Part shown: positions 19,122 to 27,735 of the stretch, piece after piece
Position numbering within the stretch: the stretch's first letter is position 1
Layout of the letters: the number at the start of each line of letters is the position of its first letter
Source of the DNA: Providencia alcalifaciens
GTDB lineage: Bacteria > Pseudomonadota > Gammaproteobacteria > Enterobacterales > Enterobacteriaceae
Direction: 5' to 3'
Length of the DNA stretch: 64,000 nucleotides
Assembly (NCBI GenBank): GCA_025961275.1
Contig: JAOQNJ010000001.1
Span: forward strand, 1,385,353-1,449,352
The notes under the pieces: generated by a model
Told to the model about the DNA's origin: nothing
What the model saw: the letters and a program-made list of their open reading frames with translations, nothing else
Databases searched by the model: none
Translations under genes and position numbers: made by a program

Positions 19122-20294
19122 TTAACGCGTCAACAGATAAACTGTGCCGTTTCTTGCCTGAACCATTAGCTTATCACTCGCGACAACTGGGCGACTGTGC
19201 AGCCCTGAGCTGTTGATTTTGTTTTGTGCCACAAAACCCCCCGTGCTCATATCTAACCAGTGCAGGTAACCTTCTTTATCACCAACAACAATGTAACCAT
19301 TGTACATCTCAGGTGCAGTCAAACCACGGTTAAGTAGATCTTCTTGGGTCCATAGTGTCACACCATCACTTTTACGAACGGATAACACACGGTCATGTTG
19401 GTCGACTAGATAAAGATTCTCGCCTGAAAGCACCATGTTGTTAACAGAACCTAAATCGCGTTTCCATTTGATTTGGCCTGAACGCATATCCAATGCTGCC
19501 AGTGTTCCGTTATAAGCGATAGCATAGATAATACCATCATCAATAACTGGCGTCATATCAACATCATCTAAGCGACCAATTTCTGTCGAGCTGGTCACTT
19601 GCGAAATACGTTGTTGCCAAATTAATTGACCTTGTGACAGTAATACAGCACTAACACGGCCATTATCACCACCGACAATCGCAGCGCCGTAAGCAACGCT
19701 TGGTGCTGACTCACCACGCAGAGACAGTGATGGGGTATCCATGTTTACTGTCCACTTGATTTGACCATCATTTTCATCAAGCGCTTGCAACATACCGTTG
19801 CTAGTATGAACAATCACAAAACCATTACTTACAACTGGACGTGAGAGTGCTTCGCCCGCCACTTCAACATCCCAAGCAACTGAGCCATCTTCTTTATTCA
19901 GAGCGATAACTGTTCCGCGTTCAGTTCCGATATAGATATGATCACCTGAAACCGTTAACCCACCCGATAGCAGTGCGGATAAGTTCGCAGAAAGAAAGCC
20001 TGTACGCTTAGAAAGATCAACTGACCAAATTTCTTTACCGCTGTCTAGCTCAAATGCTTTAACTAACCCTTTACGGTCAGCAGCATAAATGGAACTACCT
20101 TCCCAGACAGGCGATAACTCAGAATAAAACTGCTCAACACCATTACCCACTGATTTATCCCAAACAACTGAAGGGGTAAACTGATTTTCAACCTGAGGTA
20201 GTGGCGCCATAACGATAGAATCAGTTTCGCTGGAACAACCGGCAAGTAAAGCTGAAGCGACTAGGCCAATCAAAAGTGTTTTCCGCAACTGCAT
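19122..20294 (-). CDS. bamB: Outer membrane assembly lipoprotein BamB
   Basis: Lipoprotein of the BAM complex that folds beta-barrel proteins into the outer membrane, attached to its periplasmic face. Signal peptide and lipobox LLAGC (Cys about residue 20). The body is an eight-bladed PQQ-type propeller with repeated blade motifs such as GTVIALNKEDGSVAWDVEV, GMLQALDENDGQIKWTVNM and GTLAALDMRSGQIKWKRDL. The length of 390 matches YfgL/BamB. It follows yfgM; an ERIC element fills the gap between them. Confidence 0.97.
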   Translation of the reverse strand: MQLRKTLLIGLVASALLAGCSSETDSIVMAPLPQVENQFTPSVVWDKSVGNGVEQFYSELSPVWEGSSIYAADRKGLVKAFELDSGKEIWSVDLSKRTGFLSANLSALLSGGLTVSGDHIYIGTERGTVIALNKEDGSVAWDVEVAGEALSRPVVSNGFVIVHTSNGMLQALDENDGQIKWTVNMDTPSLSLRGESAPSVAYGAAIVGGDNGRVSAVLLSQGQLIWQQRISQVTSSTEIGRLDDVDMTPVIDDGIIYAIAYNGTLAALDMRSGQIKWKRDLGSVNNMVLSGENLYLVDQHDRVLSVRKSDGVTLWTQEDLLNRGLTAPEMYNGYIVVGDKEGYLHWLDMSTGGFVAQNKINSSGLHSRPVVASDKLMVQARNGTVYLLTR

Positions 20295-20323
20295 GTTAAT
20301 CGTTTCCTTTCTTCTTATAAATT

Positions 20324-20450
20324 ATACTCGTCATACTTCAAGCTGCCTCGTTGTTGACGGGCGCCCAGCCATCCGGAGTGACATTGTTATCAACGATCTC
20401 CGGAGTACTTTTGCTGGTTGCCTAAATGCAACTCGAATTCTTTAGAGTAC
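20324..20450. repeat. ERIC element between yfgM and bamB
   Basis: Full-length (about 127 bp) ERIC repeat: the ends ATACTCGTCATACTTCAAGC and CAACTCGAATTCTTTAGAGTA are inverted copies, with a central dyad around CTCCGGAG. It lies inside the yfgM-bamB transcription unit, and its right edge reaches into yfgM: the TAA stop and the last codons (VL-stop) lie within the repeat terminus. Confidence 0.88.
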
Positions 20451-21065
20451 AGATACGTTGTTCAGTTTAAGGGTAAGAAGGCTTCTGAGTGATTGCGAGC
20501 CCTCACTTTCCAGCCCTTGAGTATATGCAGCTTTTGCGCCTGCATTATCGCCTTTATGGAGTAAAGCATCTCCACGAATATCTTGTGCAGCAGCTTGCCA
20601 TGATTTAGCTTTGATATTAGCTATTGAGGATAATGCCGCATCAGCATTCCCTTGTGCAAGTTGCACTCGCGCAAGACGCAAATTGATTAAATCCTGCATA
20701 TCCTCTGTTTTTGCTTTCGTTAAAGCGTCAGTTAGGGCTTTCTCAGCATTTGCTAACTCACCTTTATTAACAGAGACTTGTGCAATTTCCAAGCCAATCA
20801 TTGCGCTATAAACATCGTTTGTTTCTGCGGCAAATTTTTGAGCAGCTTCGATACCTTGAGCTGATCCTGAATGTAATTGAGCGCTAATATTTTCGAATTT
20901 TTGCGCACTTTCTTGCAGCACATTGGTTTTATGAGACTGCCAATAATTCCATCCCAAAATCGCACCAATACCAATTACCAACCCGACAATTAATGCAACG
21001 CCATTATCTACAAAGAAGCGTTTAACAGCATCAACTTGATCATTTTCGTTTGTATAGACTTCCAC
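20442..21065 (-). CDS. yfgM: Ancillary SecYEG translocon protein YfgM
   Basis: Single-span inner-membrane protein with a periplasmic TPR-like domain. In E. coli it associates with SecYEG and PpiD and helps hand secreted proteins to chaperones. The N-terminal cytoplasmic stretch MEVYTNENDQVDAVKRFF precedes a membrane helix at about residues 20-42 (GVALIVGLVIGIGAILGWNYW), then an Ala-rich helical domain to residue 207. It starts 10 nt after hisS, so the two are co-transcribed. The C-terminal stop lies in the edge of an ERIC element. Confidence 0.94.
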   Translation of the reverse strand: MEVYTNENDQVDAVKRFFVDNGVALIVGLVIGIGAILGWNYWQSHKTNVLQESAQKFENISAQLHSGSAQGIEAAQKFAAETNDVYSAMIGLEIAQVSVNKGELANAEKALTDALTKAKTEDMQDLINLRLARVQLAQGNADAALSSIANIKAKSWQAAAQDIRGDALLHKGDNAGAKAAYTQGLESEGSQSLRSLLTLKLNNVSVL

Positions 21066-21075
21066 TTGTCTCTCC

Positions 21076-22368
21076 TTAACCTAACAGCTCAGTTAAACGC
21101 TGTGCTAATTGTTGCTGCGATAGTGTTTCTTGTTCACCAGTTCGTAAATCTTTTACACCAACTTGGTTATTTAGAATCTCATCATCGCCTAAAATCAACG
21201 CAATTTTTGCGCCGTGTTTATCTGCCCGTGCTAATTGCTTTTTAAAGTTGCCGCCACCGTGGTTAGTCATGACTCGTAAGGTTGGCAATACATCACGAAC
21301 TTGTTCAGCTAATAGCAGTGCTGCTTTTTGGCTATTTTCACCAAATGACGCTAAATAGACATCCGTAACAGATTCATCAGCAGTAAAGCTCGGGTTAAGG
21401 TCTTTAACCAACAAAACCATACGTTCCATTCCCATTGCAAAACCCACAGCTGGCGTTGCACGGCCACCTAGTTGTTCTACAAGTCCATCATACCGACCAC
21501 CTGCACAAACCGTTCCTTGAGAACCTAGTGCCGTTGTAACCCACTCAAACACAGTTCGGTTATAGTAATCTAGGCCACGTACTAGGCGTTGGTTAACACG
21601 ATATTGAATGCCTGCAGCATCTAACAACTTACATAAACCATCAAAGTGCTCGCGAGATTCATCATCTAAGTATTCAAATAGTTCAGGTGCATCATTTAAT
21701 AACGTCTGTACATCTCTATTTTTTGAATCAAGTACACGCATCGGATTGGTATACATGCGGCGTTTGCAATCCTCATCGAGCTTTTCTTTATGTTGCTCAA
21801 GGAAAGCCACTAATGCTTCACGATAACGTGCCCGCGCATCTAATGAACCAATAGAGTTTAGCTCTAGCGTGACATGCTTACTAATGCCTAATGCACGCCA
21901 CCAGCGCGCAGTCATCATGATCATTTCAGCGTCAATATCAGGACCTGCAAGACCGAAAACTTCCGCACCTAACTGATGAAATTGACGATAACGGCCTTTT
22001 TGTGGGCGTTCATGACGGAACATCGGTCCGATATACCATAAACGCTGTTCCTGATTGTACAGCAGACCATGCTCAATCCCTGCACGGACACATCCGGCAG
22101 TATTTTCAGGGCGTAAAGTAAGGCTGATTTGATCTTTGTCACTTTCTTGACGGTCGATAAAAGTATACATCTCTTTTTCAACCACATCAGTCACTTCACC
22201 AATCGCTCTGCTAAATAGCGGGGTATGCTCTACAATCGGGGTACGAATTTCACTAAAGCTATAACCCTGTAAAATATTTTTGAGGACTGCTTCAATTTTC
22301 TGCCAAACTCGGGTATCTGCTGGCAGGTAATCGTTCATACCACGAACGGCTTGGATATTTTTTGCCAC
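21076..22368 (-). CDS. hisS: Histidine-tRNA ligase
   Basis: Class II aminoacyl-tRNA synthetase charging tRNA-His. It has 430 residues. Motif 2 is [18 protein letters not shown]; the histidine-specific block [16 protein letters not shown] and motif 3 region [14 protein letters not shown]-like [27 protein letters not shown] are all present. A C-terminal anticodon-binding domain follows ([21 protein letters not shown]). The start [16 protein letters not shown] equals E. coli. It is the first gene of a hisS-yfgM-bamB run; der follows after the terminator. Confidence 0.98.
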   Translation of the reverse strand: MAKNIQAVRGMNDYLPADTRVWQKIEAVLKNILQGYSFSEIRTPIVEHTPLFSRAIGEVTDVVEKEMYTFIDRQESDKDQISLTLRPENTAGCVRAGIEHGLLYNQEQRLWYIGPMFRHERPQKGRYRQFHQLGAEVFGLAGPDIDAEMIMMTARWWRALGISKHVTLELNSIGSLDARARYREALVAFLEQHKEKLDEDCKRRMYTNPMRVLDSKNRDVQTLLNDAPELFEYLDDESREHFDGLCKLLDAAGIQYRVNQRLVRGLDYYNRTVFEWVTTALGSQGTVCAGGRYDGLVEQLGGRATPAVGFAMGMERMVLLVKDLNPSFTADESVTDVYLASFGENSQKAALLLAEQVRDVLPTLRVMTNHGGGNFKKQLARADKHGAKIALILGDDEILNNQVGVKDLRTGEQETLSQQQLAQRLTELLG

Positions 22369-22546
22369 GTTATGTCTCTATTTTTCGGAATCGAATAAAC
22401 TCGATTATAAAAGCGAAATGTCATTAGGTTCAATCAACAAACTACAATATTCCTCTTCAATCGGGAATAATTTGTTCTTTTGTACTTTGTTGCCCTGATT
22501 TTTCCTCAAAATGACTGCATTATGCAAACACTATAAAGAGCTCAAA

Positions 22547-22574
22547 ACAAAAACTGGCTTCCAATAAGCCAGTT
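22547..22574 (-). terminator. ispG terminator
   Basis: Perfect 9-bp stem AACTGGCTT / AAGCCAGTT with a 5-nt loop and a minus-strand TTTTTGTTTTG tail, right after the ispG stop. Confidence 0.88.
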
Positions 22575-22583
22575 AATTGATAA

Positions 22584-23705
22584 TTATATTTCTATTTGAT
22601 TAATTTCTATGCGCTTACTTTCATCTAACATCGCTGCTTTTGCACGAATTTTCGCCTCAAGCTGGTCAATAATGTTGTTATTATCAAAGCGCTCTTTCTG
22701 ACGAATTCCGTCCTCATAGAAACCACTTTTGGTTTTAGCACCAGCAACACCTAGTGTTGACACTTCAGCTTCACCGGGGCCATTCACAACACAGCCGATA
22801 ATTGATACATCCATCGGTGTAATAATGTCTTCTAAACGCTGCTCTAAAGCATTCACTGTACCAATAACATCAAACTCTTGGCGAGAACAGGTTGGACAAG
22901 CAATAAAGTTGATACCGCGTGCACGAATACGTAATGATTTTAGAATATCAAAACCAACTTTGACTTCTTCAACCGGATCAGCAGCAAGGGAAATACGTAA
23001 TGTATCGCCAATACCTTCAGATAGCAGCATGCCGAGACCAATTGCTGATTTCACAGAGCCTGAACGTGCCCCACCAGCTTCTGTAATACCAAGGTGTAAT
23101 GGTTGATCAATTTTCTTCGCTAGCAAGCGGTAAGAGCCTACTGCAAGGAAAACATCAGACGCTTTTACACTGACCTTAAATTGATCGAAATTCAATCTAT
23201 CTAAGATATCAACATGGCGCATCGCTGATTCAACGAGGGCTTCAGGCGTTGGCTCACCATATTTTTCTTGAATATCTTTTTCAAGTGACCCACCATTTAC
23301 CCCAATGCGAATAGGGATATTATAATAGCGTGCACAATCCACAACTTGGCGAATACGTTCTTCACTACCAATATTGCCTGGGTTGATACGTAAGCAATCA
23401 ACACCATATTCGGCGACTTTCAATGCGATACGATAGTCAAAATGGATATCGGCAACTAAAGGCACACTCACTCGTTGCTTAATCAGTTTGAAAGCTTCAG
23501 CTGCATCCATCGTCGGAACCGAGACACGAACGATATCAACGCCTACACGTACTAATGCTTCTATTTGACGTACGGTAGCATCCACATCTGTGGTACGCGT
23601 ATTCGTCATAGACTGGACAGCAATAGGTGCACCATCGCCAACAGGTACATTGCCTACATAAATTCGAGTAGATTTACGTCTTTTAATCGGTGATTCATTA
23701 TGCAT
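22584..23705 (-). CDS. ispG: 4-hydroxy-3-methylbut-2-enyl diphosphate synthase (flavodoxin)
   Basis: IspG (GcpE), the 4Fe-4S enzyme of the methylerythritol phosphate isoprenoid pathway that reduces MEcPP to HMBPP. It has 373 residues. An N-terminal TIM barrel contains [19 protein letters not shown] and [11 protein letters not shown]. The cluster cysteines are in [13 protein letters not shown] and [21 protein letters not shown] near residues 270-310. It is collinear with E. coli IspG. rodZ lies upstream on the same strand but is separated by an ERIC and a terminator, so ispG may have its own promoter. Confidence 0.98.
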   Translation of the reverse strand: MHNESPIKRRKSTRIYVGNVPVGDGAPIAVQSMTNTRTTDVDATVRQIEALVRVGVDIVRVSVPTMDAAEAFKLIKQRVSVPLVADIHFDYRIALKVAEYGVDCLRINPGNIGSEERIRQVVDCARYYNIPIRIGVNGGSLEKDIQEKYGEPTPEALVESAMRHVDILDRLNFDQFKVSVKASDVFLAVGSYRLLAKKIDQPLHLGITEAGGARSGSVKSAIGLGMLLSEGIGDTLRISLAADPVEEVKVGFDILKSLRIRARGINFIACPTCSRQEFDVIGTVNALEQRLEDIITPMDVSIIGCVVNGPGEAEVSTLGVAGAKTKSGFYEDGIRQKERFDNNNIIDQLEAKIRAKAAMLDESKRIEINQIEI

Positions 23706-23751
23706 TTTAATTTAACTCTCCGGACATCCCTGTGCTTTTAAACACTGTTGT

Positions 23752-23880
23752 GTACCATACCCATCATACTTCAAGTTAGCTATCCCTTGGCATCACTTTA
23801 CTCTCCGAATCACAGACTCATACATGCTCATTGGGATATATTCCTAGCCGTCTACATGCAACTCAAATTATTTTGGGTAT
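23752..23880. repeat. ERIC element between rodZ and ispG
   Basis: About 129 bp, with ends ATACCCATCATACTTCAAG and GCAACTCAAATTATTTTGGG inverted to one another, as in ERIC. It falls between the rodZ terminator and ispG. Confidence 0.85.
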
Positions 23881-23908
23881 CTCTCATCGGTTTGATGATG
23901 ACTATACA

Positions 23909-23962
23909 CAAAAACGCAAACTGCAAACTATCACATTTCTAGTTTTAATATACAGTTTGCGT
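23909..23962 (-). terminator. rodZ terminator
   Basis: Perfect 10-bp stem ACGCAAACTG / CAGTTTGCGT with a 29-nt loop, followed on the minus strand by TTTTTGTG, shortly after the rodZ stop. Confidence 0.75.
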
Positions 23963-23980
23963 CTTCGAATTCTCTACTTT

Positions 23981-24937
23981 TTATGCTTCAGGTACTTTTA
24001 ATTTCGCTGGACGATTAGCTTTAATAAAACGACTTAAATCAACTGCGTTTCCATTCAATTGAACGTCGACATTTGATGGCGCACCAATATTCAAGCTATA
24101 AGGCAATTTACCTTCAAGTTCTAATTTATCGCCACTATTTTTTGTGCCACTAAAGAGTATCTTATTGTTTGCATCACGAATTTCAAGCCAGCATTGTCCT
24201 TTGAAATTCAAAACCAATGTGTCATTAGTGATCGGTGCTGATGCTGCCGTTTCAGTTGACTGTGTACGATCGATTGCAGCCGTGCTGCCTGGAGCATTCG
24301 GGAGCGGCACTGTTCTTACTGGTTGTGGCTCTTCAGTTTGTGATTCTATAGGCTGTATAGATGACAACGTTAGTGCGCTATCGTCCGAGGTAGGTGCTGG
24401 ATTTGAAGCCAAAGGTGCTTGATTATCACCCAAGCTGTTGGACAACTCGACTTGATTTGCAGCATCTTCTTGCTGAGATAAAATCAAATCATTTTGATTG
24501 GCCATCGTGACTAATTCATTTTTTTGTACTTGATGATCTTGCCACCACCAAACACCCACCATGGCAATCAAAGCAATGACGATCAGCCAAGTTAATTTCA
24601 TCAACCAGCCTTCTCGCTTCTTGCGTTTTTTACCTAAAGAGTAACTTTGCATTGGTGTAACCGAATAAGTCGGTGTGGCCTCATCTGGCTTTAGTAATGC
24701 GCTTAATTCAGCTTCAGGAACATGAACTGTACGCGCATATAAACGCATATAGCCTCGTAAAAAAGTGGGCTCAACGCCAGCAGGTTTTATATCCTCATCG
24801 ATTTCTCTTACCGTGCTAACTTTAAGGCAAAGACGTTCCGCAACTGCCTCCTGTGTTAGTCCCATACGTTCTCGCGCTTGAGATAATAGTTTTCCTACTG
24901 TGATTGGGGTTTTTTCGGTATTGTTATCGATAGTCAT
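23981..24937 (-). CDS. rodZ: Cytoskeleton protein RodZ
   Basis: Bitopic inner-membrane protein that links MreB to the cell-elongation machinery and maintains rod shape. An N-terminal helix-turn-helix domain (TVGKLLSQARERMGLTQEAVAERL, about residues 11-35) binds MreB rather than DNA. A basic patch KKRKKREG precedes the membrane helix at about residues 112-132 (LTWLIVIALIAMVGVWWW). A Ser/Thr/Pro-rich linker and a C-terminal beta-domain (LVLNFKGQCWLEIRDANNKIL) follow. 318 residues, slightly shorter than E. coli. It lies between rlmN and ispG as in E. coli. Confidence 0.95.
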   Translation of the reverse strand: MTIDNNTEKTPITVGKLLSQARERMGLTQEAVAERLCLKVSTVREIDEDIKPAGVEPTFLRGYMRLYARTVHVPEAELSALLKPDEATPTYSVTPMQSYSLGKKRKKREGWLMKLTWLIVIALIAMVGVWWWQDHQVQKNELVTMANQNDLILSQQEDAANQVELSNSLGDNQAPLASNPAPTSDDSALTLSSIQPIESQTEEPQPVRTVPLPNAPGSTAAIDRTQSTETAASAPITNDTLVLNFKGQCWLEIRDANNKILFSGTKNSGDKLELEGKLPYSLNIGAPSNVDVQLNGNAVDLSRFIKANRPAKLKVPEA

Positions 24938-25059
24938 TTGCTGGCAACACTGTTTCCGAGTTAATGAAATATAAAGCTGAGTTTCCGTTGCTTTACTCGT
25001 GGTAATCCTAAAGTGAACTTATTTTAATCTCTTCATCTGTCAGTCATTGTAGGTGAACA

Positions 25060-25090
25060 GGGTCGTTTTGCCTATCGGTTAAAACGACCC
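25060..25090 (-). terminator. Hairpin between rlmN and rodZ
   Basis: Perfect 10-bp stem GGGTCGTTTT / AAAACGACCC with an 11-nt loop. There is no T-run after it in either direction, so it may modulate read-through from rlmN into rodZ rather than terminate. Confidence 0.45.
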
Positions 25091-25130
25091 AAATGATAAT
25101 TAGACCAAATATTTAGACCTTATTTATAAT

Positions 25131-26312
25131 TCAGACTGCTTTTACCTGAATAGGTTCCCCAGCCATACGTTTTTTCAGTGTCCGTTTAGTTCGGTCAATC
25201 ACGTCACCAGCAAGCTGCCCACAAGCAGCATCAATATCGTCTCCACGTGTTTTACGGACGATGGTGGTAAATCCATATTCCATTAATACTTTAGAGAAAC
25301 GATCAATACGACTATTTGAGCTACGGTTATAAGGTGCACCAGGGAACGGGTTCCAAGGTATCAAATTAATTTTACTTGGCGTGTCTTTTAAGCATTCCGC
25401 TAATTGGTGGGCTTGTTCAATACTGTCATTGATATGATCAAGCATGACATACTCAACAGTAACTCGGCCACTATTGGCATTCGATTTAGACAAATAACGC
25501 CTGACACTGCTCAAGAAGGTTTCAATATTATATTTTTTATTGATTGGGACTATTTCGTCACGCACATCATCAGTAGGTGCATGTAATGAAATCGCTAATG
25601 CCACATCAATCATATCGCCTAATTTATCTAATGCAGGAACTACGCCAGACGTTGATAATGTGACACGACGTTTAGATAAGCCGAAGCCAAAATCGTCAAG
25701 CATGATTTCCATGGCTGGAACCACATTATTCAGGTTGAGTAATGGTTCACCCATTCCCATCATTACAACGTTAGTGATCGGGCGGCGTCCACTCGACTTC
25801 AATGAGCCGATAATTTTTGCTGCACGCCACACTTGCCCAATAATTTCAGATACACGTAAGTTACGATTGAAGCCTTGTTGTGCGGTAGAACAGAATTTAC
25901 ATTCTAATGCACAGCCGACCTGAGAAGAAACACACAGGGTTGCCCTGTCATCTTCAGGAATATAAACCGTTTCAACTTGTTGGCCACCAACAGTAATCGC
26001 CCATTTTATCGTGCCATCTGAAGAACGTTGCTCTTCGGCCACCTCAGGTGCACGAATTTCAGCGACTTCCTTTAGTTTTGCTCTAAGGACTTTATTGATA
26101 TCTGTCATTTGGTCGAAATCGTCATAACAGTAGTGATAAATCCATTTCATTACTTGATCAGCACGAAATGGTTTTTCACCCATTTGCGCAAAAAACTCAC
26201 GCATCTGCTTACGGTTCAAATCCAGCAGGTTAACTTTTTGAGTGTTATTTTCTGGTGTGACAGAAATGGCGGAGGAAGTTGCACTTGGTGCACTTGTAGT
26301 CATGTCGGACAT
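25131..26312 (-). CDS. rlmN: Dual-specificity RNA methyltransferase RlmN
   Basis: Radical SAM enzyme that methylates C2 of A2503 in 23S rRNA and A37 of some tRNAs. The CxxxCxxC cluster motif is CALECKFC (in [23 protein letters not shown]). The methyl-carrying Cys is in the C-terminal [15 protein letters not shown]. The conserved [15 protein letters not shown] binds SAM. About 393 residues; the N-terminal 30 are a Ser/Thr-rich extension relative to E. coli. The ATG at 26312 has GAGG nine bases upstream; the open frame runs 17 codons further. Confidence 0.97.
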   Translation of the reverse strand: MSDMTTSAPSATSSAISVTPENNTQKVNLLDLNRKQMREFFAQMGEKPFRADQVMKWIYHYCYDDFDQMTDINKVLRAKLKEVAEIRAPEVAEEQRSSDGTIKWAITVGGQQVETVYIPEDDRATLCVSSQVGCALECKFCSTAQQGFNRNLRVSEIIGQVWRAAKIIGSLKSSGRRPITNVVMMGMGEPLLNLNNVVPAMEIMLDDFGFGLSKRRVTLSTSGVVPALDKLGDMIDVALAISLHAPTDDVRDEIVPINKKYNIETFLSSVRRYLSKSNANSGRVTVEYVMLDHINDSIEQAHQLAECLKDTPSKINLIPWNPFPGAPYNRSSNSRIDRFSKVLMEYGFTTIVRKTRGDDIDAACGQLAGDVIDRTKRTLKKRMAGEPIQVKAV

Positions 26313-26391
26313 TTTGAGTTGCCTCGTTGTTACACTTTCGGCGAGTGCTATGAGATAGCACAACGTAAATAAGAAAACCGTAACCGATATT

Positions 26392-26552
26392 CTATACCTT
26401 TTATCCTAGTCATACTTCACATTCATTATTGTTGACGACGCTCATTTACACGAGTCACGGATTTATGGATGTTTCTCATGTTTGTTAATTGAGCTAACTT
26501 TTTTTGTCGTCTAACTGTTGATCTGAATGCAAATCGAATGATTTGGGTATAT
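26392..26552. repeat. ERIC element between ndk and rlmN
   Basis: Diverged ERIC of about 160 bp: left end ATACCTTTTATCCTAGTCATACTTC, given here as key parts TATACC and TCATACTTC, right end GCAAATCGAATGATTTGGGT. It is longer than the standard 127 bp, so it carries an internal insertion. Confidence 0.72.
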
Positions 26553-26606
26553 TGCCGTATTACGAAATAATTCTTTGTATCCCAGCATTTTTGCTAATTA
26601 CCGGAT

Positions 26607-26642
26607 AAAAATCGCCCCGTTAATAAATTAATTAACAGGGCG
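26607..26642 (-). terminator. ndk terminator
   Basis: 12-bp stem with one mismatch, CGCCCCGTTAAT / ATTAACAGGGCG, 6-nt loop, with GATTTTTATCC on the minus strand. It lies about 70 nt past the ndk stop. Confidence 0.8.
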
Positions 26643-26711
26643 TCGCATTGTACAAAGTTTCCAGCAATAATGCTAATGCATTATCCCCTTCAAACTTCAA
26701 TCTTTAGCGTA

Positions 26712-27137
26712 TTAGCGTGGGCAAATTTCATCTTCCGCGAAGAAGTATGCGATTTCGCGGTTTGCTGATTCGATAGAATCTGAACCATGAACAGCGTTTT
26801 CAGTGAAGCTATCTGCATAATCGGCACGTAAAGTCCCTGCTAATGCGTTATCTGGGTTAGTTGCGCCCATCAGGTCACGGTGACGTTGAACTGCATTTTC
26901 GCCTTCCAAAACTTGCAGGATGATAGGACCTGAAGTCATGAATTCAACCAGACCTTCAAAGAAAGGACGGCCTTTGTGTTCTGCGTAGAAACCTTCTGCT
27001 TGTTCGCGAGTTAAATGCAACATTTTAGCGGCAATGATTGAGAAGCCTGCGCTTTCAAAACGGTGGTAAATAGCACCAATTGCATTTTTCTTTACTGCGT
27101 TTGGTTTGATAATCGAAAATGTACGTTGAACCGTCAT
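26712..27137 (-). CDS. ndk: Nucleoside diphosphate kinase
   Basis: Cytosolic enzyme that equilibrates NTP and NDP pools through a phosphohistidine. The active-site His lies in [29 protein letters not shown] (about residue 117). The N-terminal [14 protein letters not shown] is typical. 141 residues; start 27137 chosen because AGAGG precedes it and the protein then aligns end to end with E. coli Ndk. The frame is open about 59 codons further upstream, but that part is unlike Ndk. Confidence 0.97.
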   Translation of the reverse strand: MTVQRTFSIIKPNAVKKNAIGAIYHRFESAGFSIIAAKMLHLTREQAEGFYAEHKGRPFFEGLVEFMTSGPIILQVLEGENAVQRHRDLMGATNPDNALAGTLRADYADSFTENAVHGSDSIESANREIAYFFAEDEICPR

Positions 27138-27479
27138 AAAAATAACCTCTTTAGCGATTTCGTGACTTTTACCCTGCGTCTCAGTTTTTTCAAGTAAATC
27201 AAAACGGAAAGTATGTGTCAGTTGTTGTTTTTTATATTGTTTCTCTTCTGAAGCTTGGCCGCAGAAAATAAGGCGTTGATTATAGGGGCTACGATTACAA
27301 TTTCCTACAGCCATAACAACATTTTGTTAAAGTTTTTATAGCAAAAAACATTATTTTTTTGGCTAAGTCACATTTTTAGACTATACACAAAAACAATTCG
27401 CGTGATGCCTCACCCACAAACGCTTAAATTCCACCCAAGCATTACCAAACAACACCCTTTAGTACTTCATGTTTCCTTT

Positions 27480-27584
<105 letters not shown>

Positions 27585-27610
27585 ATTTCACCTTAAATCA
27601 AATTTGAGAG

Positions 27611-27735
27611 ATACCCTAAATAATTCGAGTTGTATCTAGGCGGCAAACGAAGATATTTTGGGGAGCATACACAAGTATGTGACCCAAGTAGCGGAGAGAA
27701 GCCAACAACGATACCGCTCGAAGTATGACGGGTAT
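27611..27735. repeat. ERIC element abutting pbpC stop
   Basis: Full-length ERIC of about 125 bp, from ATACCCTAAATAATTCGAG to CTCGAAGTATGACGGGTAT, with the central dyad around CACAAGTATGTG. Its right edge touches the first base of the pbpC stop codon (27735-27737, minus strand). Confidence 0.92.
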
